From Theocolax elegans (Eukaryota > Arthropoda > Insecta > Hymenoptera > Cerocephalidae), in assembly GCA_026168455.1 (NCBI GenBank), contig CM047426.1, positions 37,449,175-37,513,174 on the forward strand: a stretch of 64,000 bases of DNA, given 5' to 3'. This document shows, piece after piece, positions 1 through 10,629 of the stretch. Every line of letters begins with the position of its first letter. The first letter of the stretch is position 1. The notes beneath the pieces were generated by a model. The model saw only the letters and a list, made by a program, of their open reading frames with translations, was not told the origin of the DNA and searched no databases. The translations under genes and the position numbers were made by a program.

Positions 1-122
1 AAATAATAAGTATGTATAATACTATATAACCTTGATAGTTAGATTGAAATTAGCCACGAAAAAAAGAAAATGTCATCGAAACCCAGGTTATTTTTCGACA
101 AACTAAAGTAAATGATATTTAC

Positions 123-264
123 TGTAACGGTAAGCGAGTTACCGATCAGGTAAGCAACGCGAAAGAGGAGATACAGCGCGGCGCGCGCAGGGAACGCGCG
201 CGAGAATCGTGCGCAAGGGAGTATCGGCGGAGAGTTCGCGCGCGATCGGCAACAACAACGTGTT
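123..264 (+). repeat. 5' LTR remnant (first 142 bp)
   Basis: Matches 4597-4738 base for base except one C/T difference. It starts with TGTAACGG like the full LTR and stops abruptly, passing straight into gag coding sequence. About 980 bp of LTR and the primer binding site are lost, so this copy lacks the normal signals for reverse transcription. Confidence 0.93.
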
Positions 265-279
265 TGAGCAATTGAACAA

Positions 280-831
280 ATGCTGGACCTCGCCACGGAA
301 GCGGAGCAGACGATAGAAGGTGAAAAAGTATATCGTCCACCACCTACGGAGGAAGGGTCTCTGCTTCCTGAGATGGCGTATAAGCCGAAGCGGAAAAAAG
401 GTTCGCCGAAGGCTAAGGTAGCGGCTGCTGAGATAAGCCCAGGCAAACCAAGCGAGCCAGACGTCGTCGACCGCATCGCAAAGATGCTGGAGGATGCGCT
501 GCGGCCCATCGTCTCCCAATTGGCGTCGACGACCCGACAGTCCCGTAGGAGAAGCCCAAGGTCTGGCTCTCCTAAGAAAGGCTCGCCGGCCAACCGATCT
601 CCGAAGAGTAGGAGGTCTGGCAGACCTAATGGCCCGAGCAAGAGCTTCGGACACCGGCAGGAGAAGAAGAGCGCTAGTCCAACGAGGGAAAAAGGAAAGG
701 AACAGCCGAAAAACCGAATGGGCTCGACTTTCGATCCGACTAAGCCTCTTACCTGCAAGGGCTGTGGGAAAATAGGATATTCCCTCAGGTACTGTCCGGT
801 GTGCTCGGGAAACGCCAAAGGGAGCGGTTAA
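280..831 (+). pseudogene. gag: gag, C-terminal part with one zinc knuckle (gypsy)
   Basis: Nucleocapsid-like C-terminal end of gag. The first in-frame ATG of the remnant is at 280, but the true N-terminus is deleted. Residues about 90-145 are rich in Arg, Ser, Pro and Lys, as in nucleic-acid-binding gag tails. A single CCHC-type zinc knuckle follows near residues 162-175 (Cys-x2-Cys-x4-Tyr-x4-Cys). The expected His is Tyr (TAT instead of CAT), one transition away, which should weaken zinc binding. The stop TAA is at 829-831; pol overlaps in the -1 frame, and a slippery heptamer lies in the overlap. Function is that of a retroelement structural protein; this copy is truncated. Confidence 0.8.
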
Positions 832-3614
832 CAGGGACGAAAACCGCGACCCAAGAGCTTGAGTCCCCGCTGTCCCAGGTGAGTTCGGGACAGACCCGCT
901 CCAAACGAGAGTATGGTCCAGAGAGGAGCGGAAATGGGCCTCAAAAGGAGGAACGGTCCCAAGAAGCCAGCAGACCAACCTCATCCTATAAACCAGAGGA
1001 TGAGAGTCGTTGGTGGCTTCTCGTGGAGATTGAGGGCTTTCGTATAAGAGCCTTATACGATCCCGGAGCCTCCACGACCGTGATGGGACCCAGCGGTCTG
1101 CAAATCGCCGCCGCATTGGGCAAGGAGCTCATGGTGGCGAACGCCGGACGCGTCAAGATGGCGGATGGTAGTTACCAACCGCTGAACGGTCATGTGATAT
1201 TACCTTTCACTGTCGGGAAGGAGACACATGAAATAAGGGTAGCGATCATACCAAATCTTGACGCCGAATGCTACGTAGGGGTAAATTTCGTACGAGCATT
1301 CAGAGCCATATTGGATCCGGATAGCGACCGCCTGTTCCTCAAAGACAGCAAGCAGCAGATCCACCTCGAAGTTGCTGGAATAGGGGGTATGGCCACCCTC
1401 TCGTCCGCTGGGATAGCGGACGCAACCGAGGCAGAAAGGGAAGAGCTGCGAGCGCTAGTAAGCAAAGTGCTGTCTAATACTTCTCCCAAAATTGGGCGAA
1501 CCCAACTCATCGAGCACTGGATTGACGTGGGATCAGCTCGCCCGATAAAGCAGAAGTATTACCCGGTGTCGGAGAAGATCCAGGAGGAGATGCACCGCCA
1601 GGTCCGAGAGATGCTAGATTTAGAGATCATAGAGCCCTCGGACAGCGGTTGGTCAAGCCCCGTGGTGATGGTACGCAAGGAGAACGGATCACGTCGGTTT
1701 TGCATTGACTTTAGGAAAGTCAATGCGCTAACGAAACCAGACGCTTATCCCCTCCCGTTCATGCAGGATATCTTACGCAAGTTGAAGAGATGTCGGTACA
1801 TTAGTACTCTGGACATGAACTCAGCGTATCATCAGATACCTCTCCAGAAGGAATCGCGTCCTTATACGGCTTTCACAGTCCCGGGGATGGGACTGTATCA
1901 GTTTAAGCGGATGCCGTACGGATTGGCATACGCCGGCGCGACCTTCCAACGCATGATTGACCAAGTGGTTGGTCCTGATCTCGAGCCCAATGCCTTTTCT
2001 TACCTCGATGATATTATTATAGTCACCGAGACATTTGAAGGGCACAAGAAGTATCTCGAGATGGTGCTGAAAAGACTGACCGAAGCTAACTTGACAGTGA
2101 ATAAGGACAAGTGTGTCTTTTGTCAAGATGAGGTGAGATATCTTGGCGTGCTGGTCAACAGGGATGGAATTCGTCCCGACCCAGCCAAGACAGAGCCTAT
2201 AAGGGTTTATCCGGCTCCCAAGAACCTCAAACAGCTTCGACGATTCCTCGGCATGACGTCGTGGTATCGGCGTTTTATGCCGGATTACGCCACGATTGCC
2301 GAGCCACTTACCCGTCTAACAAAGAAGAACCAAGGGTACGAGTGGTTAGATGAACAGGAACAAGCCTTTCAGCAACTGAAGGCCCTGATCATGACTGCTC
2401 CAGTTCTTCAACGTCCCAGTGCAGATGGACTGTTTAGCCTGCACACGGACGCGAGCGATACCGGCATAGGAGCCGTGCTCGTCCAAGAGATAGACGAAAA
2501 GGAAAGAGTCATTGAGTTTGCTAGTCGCATTCTCACAGCATCCGAGAAGAATTATAGCGTTACGGAGAGGGAATGCTTGGCCGTGGTCTGGGCTATTAAT
2601 AAGTTCAGACCTTACATCGAAGGGTACCACTTCAAAGTGATAACGGATCACAGTAGTCTTCGCTGGTTGTGTAATATGAGAAATCCAAGCAGCCGACTAG
2701 CGAGATGGGCTTTAGAGCTTCAAGCTCATGACTTTGACGTCGAGCACAGAAAAGGAGCTCTGCATCACGTTCCCGATGCCCTATCTCGCATGTTTGAAGA
2801 CGACGAGCCTACCGTAGCAGCAATGTCGTGGGCTCAAACTACTGAAGATTTCCCCGACTGGAAAATAGTTGGAGGAAATCTATACATCTATCGCCCCGAC
2901 AAGGAGTTAGAGGAAGTGATGGATGATGAGCAAGCATGGAAGAGAGAGTGTCACGATGACCCCTCAGCTGGCCATCTCGGAAGGGAAAAGACATTCGCCC
3001 GCGTGGCCCAAAACTATTATTGGCCACGATTTTACGCAGAAATTGCGGATTACGTCAGGCGATGTCAAGTGTGCCAGCAATGTAAGGTCGAGCAACGTGC
3101 TCCCTCAGGGTTAATGGGTCACCGTCAATCGGACAGACCATGGCAGGTGGTAGCAGGAGATATCACTGGCCCGCTTCCACGCTCTAGCCGAGGATACGAA
3201 TACATCCTAGTATTCCAGGATTTATTCACGCGCTGGATTGAAGCAATCCCGATACGAAAAGCTAACGCAAAGACGATAGTCCGCGAGCTTCACGAACGAG
3301 TGATTAACCGGTTCGGCACCCCGGAAGTGTTTCACTCGGACAACGGGACCGAGTTTAAAAATAAACTTGTAGACGAGTACCTCGAATCTAAGGGAGTGTA
3401 TCATTCGACGACACCCCCTTATCACGCACAGGCCAATCCTGTCGAGAGGGCCAATCGGACCCTTAAGACAATGGTGGCGTCGTATATCCAGGATAAACAT
3501 AGCGACTGGGACGACAAGCTGCCAGAGTTAGTCTTTGAACTAAACACAGCGGTGCAAAGTTACTGGATGGAGCCCGGCTATGCTGAACTATGGTCGCCAA
3601 CCCGAGGCGCCTAG
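801..3614 (+). pseudogene. pol: pol: protease, RT, RNase H, integrase (gypsy)
   Basis: Polyprotein of a Ty3/gypsy element, long open frame of 937 codons. Aspartic protease near residues 75-190 with catalytic motif DPGAS at about 87 (most relatives have DTGA or DSGA). Reverse transcriptase follows, with the catalytic YLDD at about 401-404. RNase H begins near 545 (Asp at about 550). Integrase has an N-terminal His/Cys zinc region near 715-755 (GHLG ... CQVC) and a complete D-D-E core (GDITG, HSDNG, ERANR). The frame ends early at 3614 because of a frameshift near 3560-3585; the remaining integrase C-terminus continues in another frame. Entry into this frame is probably by -1 frameshifting from gag. 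Confidence 0.9.
807..847 (+). promoter_or_regulatory. candidate -1 programmed frameshift site (gag-pol)
   Basis: GGGAAAC at 807-813 is an X-XXY-YYZ heptamer with its codons GGA and AAC exactly in the gag frame. Slippage by -1 enters the pol frame, which is open across this point. The gag stop is 16 bases downstream (829-831). Ten bases after the heptamer a 6-bp GC-rich stem can form (GCGGTT 824-829 with AACCGC 842-847). The same heptamer is a known -1 slip site in retroviruses; use here is inferred. Confidence 0.7.
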
Positions 3615-4332
3615 TACAGCTCGTCGAGAGCAAGACCGGCTTGCCCAGCAACAGTTTGAGTTCCGTCGACTGCAGGATTGGAACGACAAACAGTTGCCAA
3701 GACTGCACGAGAACGCAAATCGTCAGTCGGCTGCCAGTAAGGCCCGGCAAGCCGAAATCTTCAACTCACGACGAAGGCCAGCGGAATTCGAGGTAGGAGA
3801 TCTGGTGTGGAAACGCAACCGGATCCTCTCGTCCAGCGCACAAGGTATCTCGGCTAAGCTTGCTCCGAAATATACAGGGCCATATCTGATCATCAATAGG
3901 AAAGGTATGAATACGTATGTCATACAAGATGATCAAGGGGACCAAGAAGTATCTCACATCGAGCATCTGAAGAGATACGTCCCCGAAAATGATGCTGACT
4001 CAGCTGATGAGGATCAACGTGAGCAACCTCAACCGCCGAGGGATCAACAGGTGAAGTGCGACCCACCTGTAGCGAGCGAATACTCCCCTGCGAGGGAGAA
4101 TAATGCGAGCGAGTCCCCTGGCGAGGGAACTCGGTGTAATCCGCGCAAGACGTCGCGTACGTCTTTAAATAGGTCCCGCGTTACCAGACGACAGCGTGGT
4201 CGTCCTCGGAAAGCAACCGCGACCGTAAAGTGCCGATCACTCATAGAGCGGTCTGCCAATGCAGATTCTGAACCGGTTCCTCCGAGACGAGGACGAGGGC
4301 GTCCTCCAGGCTCACGACCGAAGCGGACGTAA
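3580..4332 (+). pseudogene. pol: integrase C-terminal domain with AT-hook-like tail (gypsy)
   Basis: Continuation of pol in a second frame after the frameshift. It holds the end of the integrase core region, the GPY/F module (near residues 100-110, KYTGPY) and a long polar tail. Two AT-hook-like motifs, RGRPRK (about 4194-4213) and RGRGRPPG (about 4291-4314), lie at the extreme C-terminus. AT-hooks bind the minor groove of AT-rich DNA, so they could help choose an AT-rich or chromatin target; this is inference. The ATG at 3580 is not a real start: translation would come from the upstream frame in an undamaged copy. Confidence 0.82.
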
Positions 4333-4586
4333 AGCGCCAGCAGCGGCCGAAGGCTGAGGCGGCCTTCAAAGAGGCTGCCTTTGAATACAGATTAACCTGT
4401 AGCCCCAGCCTTCATCGAGCGGAACGGGAGGTTCTGACGAACCTAGGTGTCCGCTCTGCCGCTGCAAGAAGATCAAGCGTCTGGATCAGTTTCCACGCAT
4501 CCTGATAAACCTGATCAAGAGCAACTTGTTAACCCTCTTTCCCGTTCCTTGAGGAACAGAGTCCACATACAGAGTATGTGGAATCT

Positions 4587-4596
4587 GGAAGGGGGG
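4587..4596 (+). other. polypurine tract (gypsy)
   Basis: The all-purine run GGAAGGGGGG directly abuts the TGTAACGG start of the 3' LTR, the place expected for the plus-strand primer of reverse transcription. Confidence 0.85.
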
Positions 4597-5720
4597 TGTA
4601 ACGGTAAGCGAGTTACCGATCAGGTAAGCAACGCGAAAGAGGAGATACAGCGCGGCGCGCGCAGGGAACGCGCGCGAGAATCGTGCGCAAGGGAGTATCG
4701 GTGGAGAGTTCGCGCGCGATCGGCAACAACAACGTGTTGGTGTCCGAGATATACTGTTTTTACGGGATAAACGAGCGAAAGGACTGTTGTGCGTTGTGTG
4801 TGGGTGTGAGAAGCTTCTCCCCACTAACCTCCACGTCGACGAGTGCAGCAGCACCTCCCACAGGCAGTGAGAAAAGAGGTACGGTGTGTCCAACCTTCTC
4901 GACCGTTGGAGAGAGAGAGAGAGAGATACACGAGTACGAGCTCTCTCTCAGTAGCACAGCCTTTTCCCGCCGAGGCGCGATATATAGACAAGTGGTAAGT
5001 GGTGCACCACACTTAGACCCGCGTGTCTACTTAATATTTCGCGTCCCGATTTACCTGGTACGGTCCAAGTGAGGAAGCGTTCCTCCTTTCCCCCCTCTCG
5101 TGACAATACCCGCCCGGATAGAAAGGTCGGTGGTTCGCGGGAACCACTTCACGAGAGAAGGCGCGCGTGACGTAGTAAGCTTCTACGTAAAAGCTCTCTA
5201 CGTTAGTGATTCATACGTCACACGGTGTGACGTATGCCATCAGGTTAAGCAGCCGATCATATCCGGATCGGTTGCTCGTAATCGACTGTTAAATAGATTT
5301 TAACCGATTCTTTTCGCGCTGACCTCGGGGGTAGTCATCGGTACGACTCCCCGTAAATTGTTAAAGTTCATGTATTGTTTATTTATTAATATTTAATTGT
5401 TAATTTAATAAATTGACTCGGCGAGACAATCTTTCTCGCCGATTAACAATAATATCGATTGTTGATAGTGTTTTACCGGTTACCGTCCTATCCTACGAAT
5501 ACCGCCCTCTCCGGTGTTTATCCTAGTTGGCAATTTTGGGCATAAGGCCCCAACACACGGTATATAAGTCAAACGGAGTGTTTGACGTTGTTAACGGCAT
5601 TGCACGGGAATCAAAGGGATTCCCGGCCGCATCGTGGGACTGCACACTTAAGGTTGGTAAGTTGGGGCAGATTGGGCCTAACCGTGGGCCTTACATATCC
5701 CCAGTACCCACCCCGTTACA
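4597..5720 (+). repeat. 3' LTR of the gypsy element (1124 bp)
   Basis: Starts TGTAACGG and ends CCGTTACA, a perfect 8-bp terminal inverted repeat, followed by the TSD TTAC. Inside are a CT/GA-rich stretch (about 4908-4925), a TATA-like TATATAG near 4980 and an AATAAA at 5408-5413 as candidate promoter and poly(A) signals. Short ORFs inside the LTR have no recognisable product. Confidence 0.93.
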
Positions 5721-5724
5721 TTAC

Positions 5725-6173
5725 TAATATCGATAATAATTTAAAAAATAAAACCAGAAGAGAAAAAGAAATTGTTGAAATAAAATCATTATAAATGTAA
5801 GAACAAATTTTTTTTTTGTTTAATTTTTTAAATTATTATCCATATCGATATATGTAGATACATGTTTATTATTTACTTTAGTTTATCGGTAAAATAATAA
5901 TTCTAATTTCTTTACCTGATTTATTTTATTCTTTTTATTTAAATTGTTTTTTTTCACTTCTGATTTTATTTTTAAATTATTGTCGATATCAATATATGTA
6001 GTTATATATATTATTTACTTTAGTTTGTCGGAAAATAACCTCAGTTTTTATGATATTTTATTTTTTTCGTGGTTTGGATATATTGCCGAAGTATCTTTCA
6101 TTAATTTTTCGGATTTATAATTTCATTTTACACCAGTACTTGTTCATTTTAGTTATATTTTACTTATTTTCCG

Positions 6174-6211
<38 letters not shown>

Positions 6212-6355
6212 CTGTTATAATATATATATATTTACAATCTGTCGGGCATATAACACCTGCCAATTTGATAGTAAAGTAAAAGTGGATTAAGTGTAAGAAA
6301 TATTTAATATATATATACCTTGTTTTTTGTTTATTTTTAACTTTCAAATTGTAGC
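5725..6355. other. AT-rich stretch without a recognisable gene
   Basis: Long A/T runs and diverged internal similarity (two blocks with 'cgatatatgtag'-type sequence near 5850 and 5990), plus one microsatellite. No supported coding sequence. Confidence 0.6.
6174..6211. repeat. (CA)n-(TA)n microsatellite
   Basis: About 12 CA units followed by about 6 TA units, uninterrupted. Confidence 0.95.
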
Positions 6356-8112
6356 TATCGTAGTTATAACCTCTTTCCAATTTCTTCATGATTGCAAATT
6401 ATATTTACGTTACATCAGTACATTTGTTTATAACAAATTGAAAGGCGATATTTAAATTTTTACTTACTTTAATAATATCCAGCTCACTTCAATATAATTA
6501 TTTTCGCGATACTTTCATGTTACCTACAACTTGGAAGATAGTCTGTGTAATCTATCTTATCAACTTTTGATTCCAACCCATTTAGAAAGTATGTTTATAA
6601 AAATGAAAGAAAATATTCAATAATTCAGGGTTAATATAGTTATGTAATATTTTTATTAAATAGAACATAAATATACATCTTTTACGACTAACCTAAAATT
6701 TAATTAATCTGTATTATTAAATTTTCTATTTTAAATAAGCTTTTCCGACCATTTATTTACAAATTTAAAATTATTTTTGATTGATCTAATTGAAAAGTAC
6801 CCGTCTTCGTATTGCATATTATTTTAGGCTATAGTACTAGGATATTTGTTTAATTAGACAATAGAAGCATGAAAAATGGCATCTAGTACACTCAATGATA
6901 ATTGATTATTTGCTATAAAGATAATGATATTTTTTTTCCATGTATTCCCCCACTATTTATGTTGAAAATCGAAGGTCTTTATGATTGGTATGGGCTAAAT
7001 TCAAATTCTCAGCTTCTCACTAGTGGGCCATTTGAAGCGCGGGCCATTTGCAACGCATTCGATTAATTAACATTAATCTACAAGACAAAAATTTGATGCT
7101 TAAAAAAAGAACGAATAAGTATGCACTGAAGTCCAAAAACACTGATTCATCCGATTCATCGAAAATTGAACCATTTGCTATATATGCTGTTAAAGTCTGA
7201 TAAATTACATAATACATCTATACTAAATTTGGTTATCGTAGTTATAACCTCTTTCCAATTTCTTCATGATTGCAAATTATATTTACGTTACATCAGTACA
7301 TTTGTTTATAACAAATTGAAAGGCGATATTTAAATTTTTACTTACTTTAATAATATCCAGCTCACTTCAATATAATTATTTTCGCGATACTTTCATGTTA
7401 CCTACAACTTGGAAGATAGTCTGTGTAATCTATCTTATCAACTTTTGATTCCAACCCATTTAGAAAGTATGTTTATAAAAATGAAAGAAAATATTCAATA
7501 ATTCAGGGTTAATATAGTTATGTAATATTTTTATTAAATAGAACATAAATATACATCTTTTACGACTAACCTAAAATTTAATTAATCTGTATTATTAAAT
7601 TTTCTATTTTAAATAAGCTTTTCCGACCATTTATTTACAAATTTAAAATTATTTTTGATTGATCTAATTGAAAAGTACCCGTCTTCGTATTGCATATTAT
7701 TTTAGGCTATAGTACTAGGATATTTGTTTAATTAGACAATAGAAGCATGAAAAATGGCATCTAGTACACTCAATGATAATTGATTATTTTGCTATAAAGA
7801 TAATGATATTTTTTTTCCATGTATTCCCCCACTATTTATGTTGAAAATCGAAGGTCTTTATGATTGGTATGGGCTAAATTCAAATTCTCAGCTTCTCACT
7901 AGTGGGCCATTTGAAGCGCGGGCCATTTGCAACGCATTCGATTAATTAACATTAATCTACAAGACAAAAATTTGATGCTTAAAAAAAGAACGAATAAGTA
8001 TGCACTGAAGTCCAAAAACACTGATTCATCCGATTCATCGAAAATTGAACCATTTGCTATATATGCTGTTAAAGTCTGATAAATTACATAATACATCTAT
8101 ACTAAATTTGGT
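6356..8112. repeat. tandem duplication, 2 x ~878 bp
   Basis: Unit 1 is 6356-7233 and unit 2 is 7234-8112. Comparing the text of both I find only one single-T insertion (near 7788). The motif TATCG(T/C)AGTTA occurs at the start of each unit and again right after the second one, a likely crossover or slippage homology. The sequence is AT-rich; the short ORFs that recur in both copies look like chance ORFs. Confidence 0.95.
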
Positions 8113-8287
8113 TATCGCAGTTAAATATCATTTTTTCAGAATAGTGCCTTACATTATTTAATCTCTTTTTTTTGTTTATTTTATTCTAACCAATTTAATG
8201 TAGTACATAATCCAACAGCTAGATATAAAAAACACCTACTACGAAGGTGTAAAAAATCGCAAGTATGGTGTAATCACACTTTTGCAA
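8113..8287. other. AT-rich flank with two small hairpins
   Basis: No gene. Short dyads CACCT...AGGTG and GTGTAATCACAC lie near 8234-8275, just outside the 3' tail of the LINE. Confidence 0.5.
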
Positions 8288-8289
8288 TT

Positions 8290-8328
<39 letters not shown>

Positions 8329-8773
8329 CCATAATTACAATATGCAGTTAAAATCTAAATATACATCCTATATTTTTAAATTTAAACATACATCCTATAG
8401 AGATACAATACCGTATCTGTACATAGGTCTGGATTTAAATACACTTCTTAAAACTAATTCTTATAAATAATTTATATTAGTATCTAATTAATTTCATTGT
8501 TTTTTTATATTAAATTGTGTATTATTATATCATTACTATATATATCTATGGAACAAAACAATTTAAATTATTTTTCAAGTATAACAACTTATTTTTGATT
8601 TAATACAATTTTTACATGCTTTAATATTTAATAGCATTAATTATATTTAGAACTTTTATAACTAATAGATTTTTTAATATTTGGTAATTTTAAATGCATG
8701 TTTATAGTTCGATAATTTAATTTTAAGTACCGATTTTTCATTTCTGATAATAAAATGTGATTAAATCCAATAT
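8288..8773 (-). mobile_element. LINE-A, 3' end fragment
   Basis: 3' terminus of a minus-strand non-LTR retrotransposon. The (TTTA)n run at 8288-8327 is its (TAAA)n tail. Just inside lies 'tatctgtacataggtctgg', shared with the 3' ends of the LINEs at 37.9-38.2 kb and 57.4 kb. The sequence up to 8773 aligns with the end of ORF2 in the CR1-like LINE at 38.2-38.5 kb and continues after the BEL element at 22757. Confidence 0.75.
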
Positions 8774-9740
8774 TGTTACGTCTAACAAAATGCTATACCG
8801 GAGTGTGCGCGAATCTTTGGGTCGAGGCATGACGCTCGTGTGTAGAGGGGAGACTCAAACCGCAGAGAAGGGGAACTCGAACCGCAGTAAGCGACAAAGC
8901 GGCGAGTGGGAGAGGGGGAACTCACGTAACTGATAGGAGAAGGGGAACCGTTGGGCACCGCGGGTTTAAAATGCGGCGCAAATTTCGACTCACACTCTTT
9001 TCGAGGCTTAGTCTTCTTGACGGCGCATTCGGAAATTATCAATCTTCTTGGCGATCACGAGCAGACGTTGGACGAGCAGAGGTTGTTGAACAGAGGCGTT
9101 CACGGGCAGGCGGTGCGGTTCGAGATTCACGGGCAGGCGGTGCGACTCAGCATATCAGGCAGGCGTTCCTTTGCGGGTACGGTTTCTTTCGATTCCGGCA
9201 GGCGAGCGAGCGGCGGTAAGAAACTTCGCGCGCGGCGACAAGTTCGTCGCGGTCGTCGCGTCCGAGCGACCGGGTACGTGCACACACATACCCATACACA
9301 TTTCCACACACTCGCTTTCGAATATTACGATCCAATTGGATCTGTGGGCGACGGCCATATAGCGAGAGTCTGATCTCTCCACAAATAAAAAGAGAATTTT
9401 AATTCTCTATAACGAAGGAACAAACAAAAACAAACACACAAATACACATATACACATATCTCTCTCTTTCTCTTTCTCTCCCTCCCTCTCTCTCTCTCTC
9501 CTTCACCATTTTTCTTCAATTAACTACTAAATCTTTAAAACATTGTATTTTAGGGAGTTTTTATGCCTAACGGCTTTTCTCCCTGTAAAGAGCCAATAAA
9601 CTTCGTAAGGAAACTGGCTCAAAGAAAATTAATTGATTTATTTCAATCCTACTTCCCTCCATATTCACACGTCAACAAAAATACATTCGCGCGCGTATAA
9701 TTACGTTGTCTTGCTCCAAAGACAAGGCGACGACCGTACA
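8774..9740 (+). repeat. 5' LTR of the BEL element (967 bp)
   Basis: Begins TGTTACGTC, ends CCGTACA. Holds two ~27-bp units 'ttcacgggcaggcggtgc' (about 9098-9150), a CT-rich tract near 9455-9502 and AATAAA motifs near 9382 and 9594. Roughly a dozen substitutions separate it from the 3' LTR, plus repeat-number changes, so this element is older than the gypsy element. Confidence 0.93.
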
Positions 9741-9742
9741 TT

Positions 9743-9780
9743 TGGTGCCTCCAGAGAGATTTGAACTCACGACCCCTGAT
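9743..9780 (+). promoter_or_regulatory. primer binding site with extended tRNA-like sequence (BEL)
   Basis: TGGTGCCTCCAGAGAG begins two bases after the 5' LTR, where the complement of a tRNA 3' CCA end is expected. The likeness does not stop at 18 bases: the reverse complement through about 9775 reads as an acceptor strand plus a T-arm with TTCAAAT loop flanked by GTGAG/CTCTC. I cannot name the tRNA with certainty. Confidence 0.7.
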
Positions 9781-10410
9781 TTATCCATTCACGGACATAA
9801 CCTCCAATATTGGACTTTTTGGCGTAACTGACAAAACGTAGACCGAATAAGGAGAGAGAGGAGAAATTTGGAAGATCAAATTCAATCAAAATTTCATTTC
9901 TGGTCGAATTCACGAGTTTTCTAACTTCAACGCTTCATCGTCGCTTAAGACAAGAGTCGTGGCTCTCTGGGACAGCACCTGGATACGTCACCACGGAGAA
10001 TCTTCAAAACTTCAAGCAAAGGATAAGTTTGATCTTTTTTGGTTCTATTTTTTATTTATTTAAATCAACTATTACGCGTTTATTCAGTTATATACCTTTC
10101 TTCAAATCTTAACATTTGCATAATTTCACATACAATTAATTTAGCGTAAATTCCGGCGTTTTGTTTTTCTTCTTACATTTAGTATTCAATTTAAATAAAT
10201 ATTATCTAGATTCAGTGCATTATAACTAATTAGGCTATAGTTTCAATTTAATAAATTAATTAAATTCATTTTATATTTTTTCTCTCTTTCTAATTCAGAA
10301 TTTACATTAAATCACTTATTTTTCTATAGACTCAGTTTAATTATTCAAAGAATTTAGAAGGGTTCAACGTTCAAGTTCGTTATAATGGTTAGAAAACATC
10401 AGAAAATAAA
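9781..10410 (+). other. BEL untranslated leader
   Basis: AT-rich sequence between the primer binding site and gag. No ORF of note; presumably leader and packaging region. Confidence 0.6.
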
Positions 10411-10629
10411 ATGGCCGATGACGTAGAAGAGCGCATTGCGTACATTCGACGAAAGCGTACCGCATTAAAAACACAACTTACCGCGACTTTAAATTTAATC
10501 AACACAGGGAAAATTAACAAGGCGAGTGTCCCAGCTAGGTTAGGACGATTGAAAGAGGCGTTAGGTACATACGAAGACCTTCATTACGAATTTGCGGAAT
10601 TATCACCAAGCGAAGAAAGAGTCTATTAA
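10411..10629 (+). pseudogene. gag: BEL gag, N-terminal part
   Basis: Starts at ATG 10411, the first sensible start after the leader. The 72 codons are charged and helical-looking (MADDVEERIAYIRRKR...), typical of the coiled N-terminus of BEL/Pao gag proteins. The frame ends at 10629, but the next frame (from 10592) continues the gag protein, so a frameshift lies in the overlap, most likely near 10600-10625. Confidence 0.75.

Larger units (their letters stand above)
119..5724 (+). mobile_element. Ty3/gypsy LTR retrotransposon, 5'-truncated
   Basis: A complete insertion footprint: the 4-bp direct repeat TTAC lies at 119-122 and 5721-5724. Order inside is a 5' LTR remnant, the C-terminal part of gag, pol with protease-RT-RNase H-integrase, a polypurine tract and a full 3' LTR. 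The order RT before integrase and the GPY motif place it in Ty3/gypsy (Metaviridae); I cannot fix the lineage. The rest of the 5' LTR, the primer binding site and the gag N-terminus are missing, while the outer target duplication is intact, so the deletion happened inside the element after (or during) insertion. No envelope-like ORF follows pol. LTR overlap differs at one of 142 positions, pointing to a young insertion. Confidence 0.93.

Noticed and set aside
139..1116. 325-codon ORF on the minus strand over gypsy LTR and gag
   Set aside because: Antisense shadow of GC-rich gag/pol sequence; Arg/Leu-rich with no domain.
4447..5303. Several ORFs in and before the gypsy 3' LTR, possible env or accessory gene
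   Set aside because: They run across the LTR boundary and polypurine tract and have no signal peptide, membrane segment or known motif.
6172..6212. (CA)n(TA)n as a regulatory element
   Set aside because: Common simple repeat; nothing nearby to regulate.
7020..8096. Identical 65-codon ORFs at 7020-7217 and 7899-8096 as a duplicated gene
   Set aside because: They are identical only because the whole 878-bp block is duplicated; the peptide is low-complexity and unsupported.
8782..9382. Overlapping ORFs in the BEL LTRs (also 21729-22398) as a gene family
   Set aside because: They lie wholly in LTR sequence, on both strands and in several frames.
9743..9815. A real tRNA gene on the minus strand
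   Set aside because: The T-arm and acceptor strand fit, but no matching 5' acceptor strand or D-arm is found; position right after the LTR makes it a primer binding site.
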